Source: Enterobacteriaceae endosymbiont of Plateumaris rustica
Lineage (GTDB): Bacteria > Pseudomonadota > Gammaproteobacteria > Enterobacterales > Enterobacteriaceae
NCBI RefSeq assembly: GCF_012562965.1
Contig: NZ_CP046228.1
Location: forward strand, 250,325-314,324
Direction: 5' to 3'
Length of the DNA: 64,000 nt
The notes under the pieces are model-generated. The model worked only from the letters and a program-made list of their open reading frames with translations, was not told the origin of the DNA and ran no database searches. This document shows positions 17,664-27,659 of the stretch, piece after piece; position 1 is the first letter of the stretch; every line of letters begins with the position of its first letter. Both the position numbers and the translations under genes were made by a program.

Positions 17664-18446
17664 ATGACTATTTTAATTAAAAATTATGAAGAAATAAAAA
17701 AAATACATAAATCATGTAAATTAGCAGCAGAAGTTCTTGAAATGATTGAAAAATATATAAAACCTGGTATTAATACAGAACAATTAAATAATATATGTCA
17801 TGATTATATTATAAATATTCAAAAGGCTAAACCTGCTGCATTAGGATATAAAGGATATCCAAAATCTGTTTGTATTTCTGTTAATGATGTTGTATGTCAT
17901 GGTATTTCTAGTAAACAAGAATATTTAAAATATGGTGATATTTTAAATATAGATGTAACTATATTAAATAATAATTATTATGGTGATACTTCTAAAATGT
18001 TTGTTGTTGGTGATTACTTATCTAAAAAATCTAAGTCATTATGTTTAACTACGAAAAAAAGTTTATATAAAGCTATTAGTATAATTAAACCTGGTATTCG
18101 TTTAAATTTAATTGGTAAAACTATTCAAAAATATATTGAATCTAAAAAATTTTCTATTGTAAGAGAATATTGTGGTCATGGTATTGGAAAAAAATTTCAT
18201 GAAGAACCACAAATTTTACATTATGATTCTTATGATAATGGAATTATATTAAAATCAGGTATGGTTTTTACTATTGAACCTATGATAAATATAGGAAAAC
18301 ATCATGTTTATTTAAAAAATGATGGATGGACTGTAAAAACACAAGACAAAACTTTATCTGCACAATATGAACATACTATTTTAGTAAATAATAATGGATG
18401 TGAAATATTAACAATACGTAAAGAAGAATATAATCAAATATTATAA
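17664..18446 (+). CDS. map: Type I methionine aminopeptidase
   Basis: Removes the initiator methionine after deformylation by Def (also in this window). The dinuclear metal ligands are all visible: Asp97, Asp108 (GDTSKMF), His172 (YCGHGIG), Glu205 (FTIEPM) and Glu236 (YEHTIL). Length 260 aa against 264. It is divergent from rpsB as in E. coli and converges on rpoD across a palindrome-rich 86-nt spacer. Confidence 0.97.
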   Translation: MTILIKNYEEIKKIHKSCKLAAEVLEMIEKYIKPGINTEQLNNICHDYIINIQKAKPAALGYKGYPKSVCISVNDVVCHGISSKQEYLKYGDILNIDVTILNNNYYGDTSKMFVVGDYLSKKSKSLCLTTKKSLYKAISIIKPGIRLNLIGKTIQKYIESKKFSIVREYCGHGIGKKFHEEPQILHYDSYDNGIILKSGMVFTIEPMINIGKHHVYLKNDGWTVKTQDKTLSAQYEHTILVNNNGCEILTIRKEEYNQIL

Positions 18447-18463
18447 TATTACCATTTAAATTA

Positions 18464-18517
18464 TTTGATATAATCAAAATAATAATTATAAATAATAAAC
18501 TATTTGATTATATCAAA
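18464..18517. terminator. Inverted repeat between convergent map and rpoD
   Basis: Arms of 15 nt at 18464-18478 and 18503-18517 are exact reverse complements with a 24-nt loop. Each arm is itself an interrupted palindrome (TTTGAT-3 nt-ATCAAA), so two small hairpins or one long one can form. Its location between two gene ends suggests a bidirectional terminator. Confidence 0.5.
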
Positions 18518-18532
18518 AATAATTAAATAAAT

Positions 18533-20368
18533 TTAATCATCTAAAAAACTTTTAAGTATTTCTGAACGACTTGGATGACGTAATTTTCTTAATGCTTTAG
18601 CTTCTATTTGACGTATTCTTTCTCTAGTTACATCAAATTGTTTTCCTACTTCTTCTAACGTATGATCAGTATTCATATCTATACCAAATCTCATTCTTAA
18701 TACTTTAGCTTCTCTAGGAGTTAAACTAGATAAAATATTATATGTAGCTAAACGTAAATTTTCTGAAGTAGCTGATTCTAATGGTAACTCTAATGTGTTA
18801 TCTTCAATAAAATCACCTAAATGTGAATCTTCATCATCTCCTATAGGAGTTTCCATTGATATAGGTTCTTTTGCTATTTTCAATACTTTTCTAATTTTAT
18901 CTTCTGGTATCATCATTTTATCTGATAATTCTTCAGGAGTAGGTTCTCTACCAATTTCTTGTAGTATTTGTCTGGAAATACGATTTAATTTATTAATAGT
19001 TTCTATCATATGCACTGGAATTCTTATAGTTCTAGCTTGATCAGCAATGGATCTCGTTATAGCTTGTCTTATCCACCAAGTAGCATAAGTAGAAAATTTA
19101 TAACCTCTTCTATATTCAAATTTATCTACTGCTTTCATTAAACCAATATTACCTTCTTGAATTAAATCAAGAAACTGTAACCCTCTATTAGTATATTTTT
19201 TTGCAATAGAAATAACTAATCTTAAATTAGCTTCAACCATTTCTTTCTTAGCACGTTTAGCTTTAGTCTCTCCTATTAATATTTTTTTATTAATATTTTT
19301 TATTTGATTAATAGTGAGTTCTGTTTCTTTTTCAATTTTTACTAGTTGTATAAAACTATTTTCTATTTTTTGATATAAATCATTTAATTCTAAAAATGAT
19401 AAATTTTTATTTATTTGTAATATTTTTAATTGATTAATAAAATTATTTTTATTAATTTTACTAGAAGTAAATAATAAAATAATTTTTTTTTTAGATATTT
19501 TAAATTTTTCAATACATAATTTCATAATATAACGTTCTTGTATACGAATACGTAACATTATAGAACGCATATTATTAACTAAATAATCAAATTCTTTAGA
19601 TACTAAACGAAATTGTTTAAATATTTCTGCAAGATTTTTAATTTCATTTATAGAATCATTATGATTTCTACCTTTTTCTTTTATTATAAAAGATGTAATA
19701 TGGTATTGATTTCTTAATTCTGAAAATTTTTCTTTAGCTAATTTAGGATCTATAATATTTTCATTATCATCTGATTCATCTTCTTCAGATAATTTTGTTT
19801 TAACATTAATAATTTTATTTAGTATAATTTCTTCATTAATATTTATATTAATAAAACCATTGATTAAATCAGATAAACGAATATTTCCTAACTCTACTTG
19901 ATCATATTTCTTTAATAGATAGATAATAGCTTTTGGATATTCAGCAAAAGTACACTGTATTTGATTAATACCTTCTTCTATTCTTTTAGCTATGTTAATT
20001 TCACCTTTTCTTGTTAATAATTCTACAGTTCCCATCTCTCTCATATACATACGTACTGGATCTGTAGTTCTACCTATTTCCGAATCTATTTTAGTTGATA
20101 ATACTTGTACAACTGCTTCTTCTACAATTTCATTGTTTTCATTATTATTTCGATTTAATATTAAATCATCTTCATCAGGAGCTTCTTCCATTACTTGTAT
20201 TCCCATATCATTGATCATTTGAATAATATCTTGAATTTGATCGGAACCAACAATATCATCCGGAAGATGATCATTAACTTCTGAATAAGTTAAATATCCT
20301 TGTTCTTTACCACGTATAACAAGAAGTTTAAACTGTAATTGTGAGTTATGCTCCATAAAAAATTCCAT
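18533..20368 (-). CDS. rpoD: RNA polymerase primary sigma factor RpoD (sigma 70)
   Basis: Housekeeping sigma factor, 611 aa (E. coli 613). Region 1.1 (residues 1 to about 95), region 1.2 with [11 protein letters not shown], the non-conserved acidic insert (about 190-380), and regions 2 to 4 are all in order. Region 2.3/2.4 has [10 protein letters not shown] with flanking residues, and region 4.2 has the helix-turn-helix [18 protein letters not shown]. The C-terminus SFLDD matches E. coli exactly. It is the last gene of the rpsU-dnaG-rpoD macromolecular synthesis operon, 122 nt after dnaG. An ATG four codons in (MEHNSQ) is closer to the E. coli start and is an alternative. Confidence 0.98.
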   Translation of the reverse strand: MEFFMEHNSQLQFKLLVIRGKEQGYLTYSEVNDHLPDDIVGSDQIQDIIQMINDMGIQVMEEAPDEDDLILNRNNNENNEIVEEAVVQVLSTKIDSEIGRTTDPVRMYMREMGTVELLTRKGEINIAKRIEEGINQIQCTFAEYPKAIIYLLKKYDQVELGNIRLSDLINGFINININEEIILNKIINVKTKLSEEDESDDNENIIDPKLAKEKFSELRNQYHITSFIIKEKGRNHNDSINEIKNLAEIFKQFRLVSKEFDYLVNNMRSIMLRIRIQERYIMKLCIEKFKISKKKIILLFTSSKINKNNFINQLKILQINKNLSFLELNDLYQKIENSFIQLVKIEKETELTINQIKNINKKILIGETKAKRAKKEMVEANLRLVISIAKKYTNRGLQFLDLIQEGNIGLMKAVDKFEYRRGYKFSTYATWWIRQAITRSIADQARTIRIPVHMIETINKLNRISRQILQEIGREPTPEELSDKMMIPEDKIRKVLKIAKEPISMETPIGDDEDSHLGDFIEDNTLELPLESATSENLRLATYNILSSLTPREAKVLRMRFGIDMNTDHTLEEVGKQFDVTRERIRQIEAKALRKLRHPSRSEILKSFLDD

Positions 20369-20412
20369 ATTTCTATTATCATATTCTATAAGATTATAAT
20401 TTTATAAAAATA

Positions 20413-20433
20413 AATAGAATTTATTATTCTATT
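20413..20433 (-). terminator. Small hairpin between dnaG and rpoD
   Basis: Arms 20413-20420 and 20426-20433 (8 bp, perfect; 5-nt loop). On the minus strand the stem is followed within a few bases by a run of five T. It may be a weak terminator or attenuator tuning rpoD against dnaG. Confidence 0.35.
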
Positions 20434-20490
20434 AGGTATAATATTATATTACAATCTAATATTTAATAAAAAATTAAAATTTAATATATT

Positions 20491-22253
20491 TTAAAAAATT
20501 TTTTTAATTTTAGCTAAATCTTTATTTAAAGACCATAATTCTTTTTTTTTTTTAAGATTTAAACCTTCTTTTCTTTCCAAAAAAATTAAATATTCTTGTC
20601 TTTCTTCTATAATATTCATTTTTAATTTATTTATTAAATGAATAAAAAAATTTTCTATCTTCTCATTTGGAACGATATGGTTCCATATTGCTAATGTTTC
20701 AAGAGGTTTTTTAAATTTTGTTCCTCTATATTTTTCTAATATTTGTGCTGTTGTTATTTTTTTTTTATTACAAATTTGAATTAATTCAATAAAAAAATTT
20801 AATCCATTAAGATTAGATGTTTTAAATAATTTTAATTTTGGTATAAACTTTATTAATTTAGGTTTTTGTATTAATAAACTAATTAACATTCTTATTGTTG
20901 TCTTTTTAAAATTATTTAAGTAATTATTATTTGATAATTGTTTTATATTTTTTTTTTGAATCATTAACTGATATATTTGAAAAAAATTTAAAATACCTAT
21001 TTTTTCTCCTATTTTTTTTATTAAATTAATTTGAAAAATATAATCAGGAATATCATGAATTAAAGATAAAGCTTTATTAATAAATTTAGTTTTTTCTTCA
21101 CAATTTTTAAGACTATTTTTTTCTATTAAACTTTTAAAAAAAAAATCTGAAAATGATAAACTATTATTAATGTATTTTTCAAATAAAACTTTTCCTCCTT
21201 TTTTTATCAAACTATCAGGATCTTCTCCATCAGGAAGTAATAAAAAATTTATTTGTTTACCTTGTACCATATGAGATAAACTAATTTTTAATGAATACCA
21301 ATTAGCTCTTCGTCCAGCATTATCACCATCATAACAATAAATAATTTTATTAGTTATTTGAAATAATTTTTTTATATGTTCATTTGTAATTGATATTCCT
21401 AAAATTGCTACTACATATTTTATATTAAATTGAAATAAACTAATAACATCAGTATATCCTTCTACAACTAAAATTTTTTCTAATAAATTAAATTTTTTTT
21501 TTATTTCATATAAACCATATAATTCATTTCTTTTGTGAAAAAAAATATTATCAGGTGAATTTAAATATTTAGGTTCTCTATTATCTAAAGAACGACCACC
21601 AAAACCAATAATTTGACCTTGTATATTTTTAATTGGAAATATTATACGATTATGAAAAATATCATAATAATTATTTGTATTTTTATTATGAACTAACATT
21701 TTTAAATCTTCAATTAAATAATTTTTTTTTTTTTATTATTACATATTAAATAAATCAAATTTTTATTGGAAAAACCAATAGTAAAATAATCTATTATTTC
21801 TTTATTAAATCCACGATTCAATAAATATTGATAAGCTTTTTTTCCTAAATAAGAATTTATTAAAGAGTCTTTGTATAATTTACTAATATCAAATATTAAA
21901 TCATTTATACATTTTTTTTTATCTATATCAGAAATATAATCTTTACTATTATTTTTATAAGGTATTATAAATCCAAAAAAATTTGCTATGTGTTTAATAC
22001 TTTCAATAAAACTAAGATTATCATAATGCATTATAAAATCAATTATATTACCATGAATACCACAACCAAAACAATGATATAATTGTTTTTCTTCACTAAC
22101 AACAAATGAAGGATGTTTTTCTAAATGAAAGGGACAAAATCCAAAAAAATTTTTACCTCTTTTTTTTAATTTTATTCTATTTTGTATTAATAATAAAATA
22201 TTACTTTTATGAAGTAAATTACTTACATATGTACGGGGAATATATGTTCTCAT
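20491..22253 (-). CDS. dnaG: DNA primase DnaG, interrupted by a poly-A frameshift
   Basis: DnaG makes the RNA primers for replication. The first frame (22253-21714) encodes the zinc-binding domain (Cys40, His43, Cys61, Cys64 in CPFH and HCFGCG) and the start of the polymerase core. It runs into a stop just after a 13-nt A tract (minus strand; plus-strand T at 21722-21734). The second frame (21699-20491) begins at MLVHN and carries the rest of the core, with the TOPRIM VVEGYTDV and CYDGDNAGR motifs, and the DnaB-interacting C-terminus. Adding one A joins the frames through NYLIEDLKMLV, which aligns with E. coli QSLIDAGMLV, giving about 587 aa (E. coli 581). An essential gene, so it is probably rescued by slippage on the A tract; a sequencing error is the alternative. 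Confidence 0.92.
21722..21734 (-). other. A13 homopolymer at the dnaG frameshift
   Basis: Thirteen consecutive T on the plus strand (A13 in the dnaG message). It was the longest homopolymer I noticed in the window; other in-frame genes carry runs up to about 11. The frame changes exactly here. Confidence 0.9.
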
Positions 22254-22290
22254 TGATATGATATATTTTTTAAAATTAGTAAATAATTAT

Positions 22291-22315
22291 TTATATTTAT
22301 TTGTTATAAATATAA
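22291..22315 (-). terminator. Hairpin between rpsU and dnaG, candidate attenuator
   Basis: Arms 22291-22300 and 22306-22315 (10 bp, perfect; 5-nt loop). In E. coli a partial terminator lies at this same position of the macromolecular synthesis operon. There is no strong T-run after the stem, so the assignment rests mainly on position. Confidence 0.35.
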
Positions 22316-22320
22316 TCTTA

Positions 22321-22536
22321 TTAATATAAACGAATTTTTTTTAAATTTTCTCTTATTATTTTTTTTGTATGTCTTTTAATTGCTGATGCTTTAGCTCTTT
22401 TTCTTTTTGTTGTAGGTTTTTCATAAAATTCTCTACGTCTAACTTCTGATAAAATACCTGCTTTTTCACAAGAACGCTTAAATCTTCTTAAAACTAAATC
22501 AAATGGTTCATTTTCACGTACTTTAATTACTGGCAT
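22321..22536 (-). CDS. rpsU: 30S ribosomal protein bS21
   Basis: S21, 71 aa, the same length as in E. coli, with the diagnostic [13 protein letters not shown] start, the [11 protein letters not shown] segment and a very basic C-terminal half. First gene of the rpsU-dnaG-rpoD operon, divergent from tsaD as in E. coli. An AGAG Shine-Dalgarno lies upstream of the ATG. Confidence 0.97.
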   Translation of the reverse strand: MPVIKVRENEPFDLVLRRFKRSCEKAGILSEVRRREFYEKPTTKRKRAKASAIKRHTKKIIRENLKKIRLY

Positions 22537-22663
22537 TTTTAAATCTCTATTATTTAGTATTAATTGTAAAAAATAAATTATATCATATATTATATATACT
22601 ATATAAAATATTTTTTATTAATTACATTAATTTGTATTACTTAAATTATTATAAGAGAAAAAA

Positions 22664-23677
22664 ATGTTAATAATGGGAATAGAAACATCATGTGATGATA
22701 CTGCTATATCCATTTATGATAATAAATATGGATTATTATCAAATAATGTTTATAGTCAAAAAATACATATAAAATATGGAGGTATTATTCCTGAATTAGC
22801 TGCAAGACAACATTTAAAAAAAATTATTCCATTAATTAGAAAAACGTTATCTTTTAGTAAAAAAAAAATAAATGATATTGATATAATCGCTTATACTGCA
22901 GGACCAGGATTAATTAACTCACTAATGATAGGTGCTATTACTGCACATACACTAGGATTTTCTTTAAAAATACCAGTTATTCCTATTAATCATATAGAAG
23001 GTCATATATTATCTATTATGTTAGAAAAAAATAAACCAAATTTTCCATTTATTGTTTTAGTTGTATCTGGAGGTCATACACAATTAATTTATGTTTATAA
23101 ATTTGGAAAATATAAAATATTAGGAAATAATATTGATGATGCAGCTGGAGAAGCTTTAGATAAAATTGCAATAATGTTAGGTTTAAAATTTCCAGGAGGA
23201 AAAAATTTATCTAAAATAGCTCAATTTGGTATTTCAAAACGTTTTATTTTTCCTAGACCAATGATAAAAAATAAAAATAATTTAAATTTTAGTTTTTCTG
23301 GATTAAAAACTTTTGCAAAAAATTTTATAAATAAATATGATTTTTTAGATTTTCAGACAAAAGCAGATATTGCATGTGCATTTGAAGATGCTATTATAGA
23401 TACTCTTTTTATAAAAAGTTTATGGGCTTTAAAAAAATATAATATAAAAAAATTTGTTCTTTCAGGTGGAGTAAGTGCTAATAAAAAATTAAGATCATAT
23501 TTAATTAAAAATTTTAAAAAAAATAGAATCAAAATTTTTTATAATATTAATAAATTATGTACTGATAATGCAGCTATGATTGCATATGTTGGTATGAAAA
23601 AATTTCAACAAAAAAACAATAATGAATTACATAATATTATTATTAATTCTAAATTAGAATTACATTCTAATAAATAA
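22664..23677 (+). CDS. tsaD: tRNA N6-threonylcarbamoyladenosine synthase subunit TsaD
   Basis: TsaD transfers the threonylcarbamoyl group to A37 of ANN-decoding tRNAs, using the intermediate made by TsaC (also in this window). Length 337 aa, identical to E. coli. ASKHA-fold motifs are visible: GIETSCDDT at the N-terminus, the metal-binding INHIEGH, VVSGGHTQL and SGGVSANKKLR, and CTDNAAMIA near the end. It is divergent from rpsU and followed by uppP after 53 nt. Confidence 0.97.
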   Translation: MLIMGIETSCDDTAISIYDNKYGLLSNNVYSQKIHIKYGGIIPELAARQHLKKIIPLIRKTLSFSKKKINDIDIIAYTAGPGLINSLMIGAITAHTLGFSLKIPVIPINHIEGHILSIMLEKNKPNFPFIVLVVSGGHTQLIYVYKFGKYKILGNNIDDAAGEALDKIAIMLGLKFPGGKNLSKIAQFGISKRFIFPRPMIKNKNNLNFSFSGLKTFAKNFINKYDFLDFQTKADIACAFEDAIIDTLFIKSLWALKKYNIKKFVLSGGVSANKKLRSYLIKNFKKNRIKIFYNINKLCTDNAAMIAYVGMKKFQQKNNNELHNIIINSKLELHSNK

Positions 23678-23730
23678 TTTTTTAAAAAATTAATGAACAT
23701 AAAAATATTTTTATTAAATAAATTTATATT

Positions 23731-24540
23731 ATGATAAAATTAAAATATTCTACAATTATCATATTAAGCGTAATTGAAGGATTAACTGAATTTTTACCTA
23801 TATCATCTACAGGACATATGATTATATTTAGTAATATATATAATATAATTGAAGATGAAAAAATAAAAATTTTTGAAGTAATAGTTCAGTTAGGAACTAT
23901 AATATCTATTTGTATCATTTTTTGGTCAAGAATAATAAAAATTATTAATAATTCTTTAATATATGAATCTTATCATAAAAAAAAAATAACATTATTACAT
24001 ATAATAATATCTATATTACCAATAATTATTATTGGATCATTATTTTATAATAAAATTAAATTTTTTATGAATATTATTACAGTTATTTATGGTTTAATAT
24101 TTGGAAGTATAATATTATATTTATCTGAAGTATTTAAACCAAAAATAACTAATATTAGTAATATTAATTATTTAACATATAATCAAGTATGGATAATTGG
24201 ATGTTTTCAATGTTTATCTTTATTTCCTGGTATATCTAGATCAGGTTCTATTTTATCAATAAGCTTATTATTAGGAATAAGTCGTATTATATCAATAGAA
24301 TTTTGTTTTATTATAGCAATACCCATAATTTTTGGAGCTAGTTTTTTGGAATTATATAAACATTTTCAAATTTTTTCTATAGAAGATATTAAATTTATTA
24401 TTATAGGTTTAATTTTATCATTTATTATTAGTTTAATTACTATTAAGTTTTCTTTATATATTATAAATAATTTTTCTTTAAAATTATTTGCTATATATCG
24501 TATTTTTATTGCTTTATTATTATATATAAAATTTATTTAA
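23731..24540 (+). CDS. uppP: Undecaprenyl-diphosphate phosphatase UppP
   Basis: Integral membrane phosphatase (BacA family) recycling the C55 lipid carrier of cell wall synthesis. Length 269 aa (E. coli 273). The two family signatures are EGLTEFLPISSTGHM near residue 15 and FPGISRSGS near residue 165, with about eight hydrophobic helices. The last 8 nt overlap the convergent cca. Together with uppS it implies that some peptidoglycan or other C55-linked glycan is still made. Confidence 0.96.
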   Translation: MIKLKYSTIIILSVIEGLTEFLPISSTGHMIIFSNIYNIIEDEKIKIFEVIVQLGTIISICIIFWSRIIKIINNSLIYESYHKKKITLLHIIISILPIIIIGSLFYNKIKFFMNIITVIYGLIFGSIILYLSEVFKPKITNISNINYLTYNQVWIIGCFQCLSLFPGISRSGSILSISLLLGISRIISIEFCFIIAIPIIFGASFLELYKHFQIFSIEDIKFIIIGLILSFIISLITIKFSLYIINNFSLKLFAIYRIFIALLLYIKFI

Positions 24541-25765
24541 ATTTTTTAGAAAAAATATATAATTTTAATAATTTTAATCTTCGTTGATTTATAATTTTAG
24601 TAATATTTGATCCTTTAATACCATCTTTTATTATATCTTTATTATTAATTTTAAATATATGTTGATATATATCAATAAAATATTTTCCCTGTTTATAACA
24701 AATAGAATCTAATGTAGCTCTCCCTCTAGCATCAGATTCACTAATTAATGCAATTTGTTTTACTCTATAAGGTTTTCTCCAAGCATCAATAATATTATAT
24801 ATATTAAGTATAACTTCTGCTTTTTGATTATATATATCATGTATCATATCATGTACTTTAGCAGATAAAATAGCTAAATTACGAATATTATTTGGTATTT
24901 TTAATCTTTTGCATAATTTTTTAATTAAAGGAATACCAGCAATACCATGACCATGATGTCTAGGCCATAATTTTTTAGGAGTTAATCCTTTCCCTACATC
25001 ATGACATAAAGCGGCAAATCTTATTTCTATGCTAGAAGTTAATTTAGAAGCAATAGATAATGTCATCATAGTATGAACCCCTGTATCTATTTCAGGATGC
25101 CATTTAGCTGGAGCTGGAATACCATATAATTTATTAATTTCTGGAAAAAGTACAGATAATGCACCACATTTTTTTAAAATTATAAAAAATATATGTGGAT
25201 TTAAACCTTTAAGAGCATTTTCAGTTTCTTTCCAAATTCTTTCTGGTTTTAAATAAGATAATTCTCCAGAAGCACTCATTATTTTCATTAATTTAAATGT
25301 TTTTTTATCAATTTTAAAATTTAAATTTGATAATTTTGCAGCAAAGCGAGCAACCCTTAATATTCTTAAAGGATCATCTTTAAAAGAATCAGAAACATGT
25401 TTAAGTAATTTATTATGAATATCTTTTATTCCATTATATGGATCATAAAATTTTCCTGATTGGTCCTGCGCAATAGCATTAATAGTAAGATCTCTACGTA
25501 ATAAATCTTCCTGCAATGTAATATTAGGTGATGAATAATAAATAAATCCTTCATATCCATGTCCTGATTTTTTTTCAGTTCTAGCTAAAGCATATTCTTC
25601 ATGTGTTATTGGATGTAAAAACACAGGAAAATCTTTTCCAACCAATTTAAAACCTAATTTAAGCATTAAATTTATATTAGCTCCAACTACTAACCAATCT
25701 CTATCTGAAAATTTTAAATTTAAAAGAATATCTCTAACAGCACCACCAACTAAATAAATTTTCAA
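24533..25765 (-). CDS. cca: CCA-adding enzyme (tRNA nucleotidyltransferase)
   Basis: Adds CCA to tRNA 3' ends. Length 410 aa (E. coli 412) with high identity throughout. The nucleotidyltransferase motif GGAVRD followed by DRDWLVVG is at the N-terminus, RRDLTINAIAQD follows near residue 110, and the C-terminal HD domain has CHDVGKGLTP. All five tRNA genes in this window lack an encoded CCA, so the enzyme should be essential. It converges on uppP with an 8-nt overlap. A good AGGAG lies before the ATG. Confidence 0.97.
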   Translation of the reverse strand: MKIYLVGGAVRDILLNLKFSDRDWLVVGANINLMLKLGFKLVGKDFPVFLHPITHEEYALARTEKKSGHGYEGFIYYSSPNITLQEDLLRRDLTINAIAQDQSGKFYDPYNGIKDIHNKLLKHVSDSFKDDPLRILRVARFAAKLSNLNFKIDKKTFKLMKIMSASGELSYLKPERIWKETENALKGLNPHIFFIILKKCGALSVLFPEINKLYGIPAPAKWHPEIDTGVHTMMTLSIASKLTSSIEIRFAALCHDVGKGLTPKKLWPRHHGHGIAGIPLIKKLCKRLKIPNNIRNLAILSAKVHDMIHDIYNQKAEVILNIYNIIDAWRKPYRVKQIALISESDARGRATLDSICYKQGKYFIDIYQHIFKINNKDIIKDGIKGSNITKIINQRRLKLLKLYIFSKKFK

Positions 25766-25924
25766 TTATTATACTCCTAATTAAATATAATTTATGTTAT
25801 AAATTTGTTAAAATATTAATTTTATATATTAAATATATAATTTATATTAAATTTTTTATAATAAAATTATTTAATATTTTGTTAATATAATTATAAACTA
25901 AGATTATTATAATGGACTATTAAA

Positions 25925-26890
25925 ATGAAATTAATATTATCTGATTTTCATAATACAACAGTTTTAGTAGTAGGTGATGTAATGTTAGATCGTTATTTTC
26001 ATGGATTAATAAATAAAATGTCATCAGAAGCTCCAGTACCAATAATAAAAATTACAAATATAAATTATATACCAGGAGGTGCAGCAAATGTTGCTATGAA
26101 TATATCTTCTATTGGTGCTAATGTGAAATTATTTGGTTTTTTAGGTATAGATGATGAAGCAAATATTATTAAAAAAAAATTAAAAAAAAATAATGTTAAT
26201 TATAATTTTATCCAAAACATTAAGTTTAAAACTATAGTTAAAACACGAGTGCTATCTTTAAATAAACAATTACTACGTTTAGATTTTGAAAAAAAATATA
26301 AAAATATACATAGTAATAATATACTTTTAGAAAATATTAAAAAAATTATATCTAATATTAATATAATTGTTTTTTCTGATTATAATAAAGGAACATTATG
26401 TAATATAAAATCTATGATTGAATTAGCTAATTTATCAAAAATACCTGTTATTATTGATCCTAAAGGTAATAATTATGAAAAATATTCAGGAGCTACATTA
26501 TTAACTCCTAATTTAACTGAATTTGAATCAGTAGTAGGTAAATGTAATTCTGAAGAAGAATTAGTTAATAAAGGTTTAAATTTAATTTTACGTTATAATA
26601 TAAATTCATTATTAGTAACTAGATCAGAAAATGGAATGAGTTTAATTCAAAAAAATAAAAAACCTATTCATTTTAAATCTCAAGCTAAAAAAGTTCATGA
26701 TGTTACTGGAGCTGGTGATACTGTTATTGGAATTTTATCTGCATTTTTAGCTCAAGGAAAAATATCGCTTGAAAATGCATGTTTTTTATCTAATATTGCA
26801 GCAAGTATAGTAGTTAGTAAATTTGGTACCGCTACTGTTAGTTTTAATGAATTAAAAAATTTTTTAAAAAAAAATAATAATAAATATTAA
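25925..26890 (+). CDS. hldE: HldE kinase domain only (D-glycero-beta-D-manno-heptose-7-phosphate kinase)
   Basis: Homologue of the N-terminal ribokinase-like domain of HldE, which makes heptose for the LPS inner core. DVMLDRYFHG, EAPVPI and PGGAANVAMN match E. coli, and the catalytic aspartate is in VTGAGDT near residue 266. The reading frame stops at 321 codons, whereas E. coli HldE continues to 477 with a cytidylyltransferase domain; only 86 nt, holding a terminator-like hairpin, separate it from ribB, so the second domain is absent, not frameshifted. The kinase motifs look intact. Confidence 0.94.
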   Translation: MKLILSDFHNTTVLVVGDVMLDRYFHGLINKMSSEAPVPIIKITNINYIPGGAANVAMNISSIGANVKLFGFLGIDDEANIIKKKLKKNNVNYNFIQNIKFKTIVKTRVLSLNKQLLRLDFEKKYKNIHSNNILLENIKKIISNINIIVFSDYNKGTLCNIKSMIELANLSKIPVIIDPKGNNYEKYSGATLLTPNLTEFESVVGKCNSEEELVNKGLNLILRYNINSLLVTRSENGMSLIQKNKKPIHFKSQAKKVHDVTGAGDTVIGILSAFLAQGKISLENACFLSNIAASIVVSKFGTATVSFNELKNFLKKNNNKY

Positions 26891-26891
26891 T

Positions 26892-26919
26892 AATTAATTT
26901 GATTTTTATCAAATTAATT
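26892..26919 (+). terminator. Terminator-like hairpin after hldE
   Basis: Perfect 12-bp arms 26892-26903 and 26908-26919 with a TTTT loop, immediately after the hldE stop and followed by T-rich sequence (TCAAATTTTTA). Probably a Rho-independent terminator separating hldE from ribB. Confidence 0.6.
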
Positions 26920-26976
26920 TCAAATTTTTATTTATTATTTATAATAATATATAAATTTTATTTAAAGTTATAATAT

Positions 26977-27642
26977 ATGTATAATATAGATAATCATAAT
27001 TTACTTTCTTCTCAATTCGGTGATTCAATTACTAGAGTAAAAAATGCTATTTTATCTCTTAATAACGGAGATGGTGTATTAATATTAGATAATAAAAATC
27101 GTGAAAATGAAAGTGATATTGTTTTTTCTGCAGAAAAAATTACTGTTAAACAAATAGCTTTAACTATTAGATATGGAAGTGGTATTGTTTGTTTATGTAT
27201 TACTGAAAAATTACGTAAAAAATTAAATTTACCTATGATGGTAAAAAACAATACTAATTTTTATAAAACAGGTTTTACAATTACTATTGAAGCTGCTAAA
27301 GGTATTACTACAGGAGTATCTGCACAAGATCGATTTACAACTATTAAAACTGCTATAAATATTAATGCAAAACCTAATGATTTAAATAGTCCAGGACATG
27401 TTTTTCCATTGAGAGCTATTAAAGAAGGAGTTTTAAAAAGGAAAGGACATACAGAAGCTACTATAGATTTATTAAAAATAGCAAAAATGAATCCTACAGG
27501 AATTTTATGTGAATTAACAAATGATAATGGTTCAATGGCTCGTACTGAAGATACTATTTTATTTTCAAAAAAAAATCATATGCCAGTATTAACTGTAGAA
27601 GATATAATTTATTTTAGAATTAAATATAATTTATTTTTTTAA
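26977..27642 (+). CDS. ribB: 3,4-dihydroxy-2-butanone-4-phosphate synthase RibB
   Basis: Converts ribulose 5-phosphate to the four-carbon precursor of riboflavin. Length 221 aa (E. coli 217). Conserved segments [10 protein letters not shown], the TTGVSAQDR and [10 protein letters not shown] substrate-binding stretches, HTEATIDL and ARTEDT are present. The usual acidic-loop motif ENEGD reads ENESD here (Ser46), an unusual substitution next to metal-binding residues. No FMN riboswitch can be recognised in the 86-nt upstream spacer, so regulation through one is unlikely. Confidence 0.95.
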   Translation: MYNIDNHNLLSSQFGDSITRVKNAILSLNNGDGVLILDNKNRENESDIVFSAEKITVKQIALTIRYGSGIVCLCITEKLRKKLNLPMMVKNNTNFYKTGFTITIEAAKGITTGVSAQDRFTTIKTAININAKPNDLNSPGHVFPLRAIKEGVLKRKGHTEATIDLLKIAKMNPTGILCELTNDNGSMARTEDTILFSKKNHMPVLTVEDIIYFRIKYNLFF

Positions 27643-27659
27643 ATATAATAATTAATAAT

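Noticed and set aside
18795-19040. Open frame antisense to rpoD (81 codons), and a similar one at 19992-20222
   Set aside because: Antisense shadows of the highly conserved rpoD coding sequence; no homology of their own.
24816-24864. Repetitive ATATATCATGTATCATATCATG in cca considered as a repeat element
   Set aside because: It encodes conserved residues (VHDMIHDIYN) of Cca in frame, so the repetition is coding coincidence.
27012-27251. Open frame antisense to ribB
   Set aside because: Mirror of conserved ribB codons; no start context or homology.
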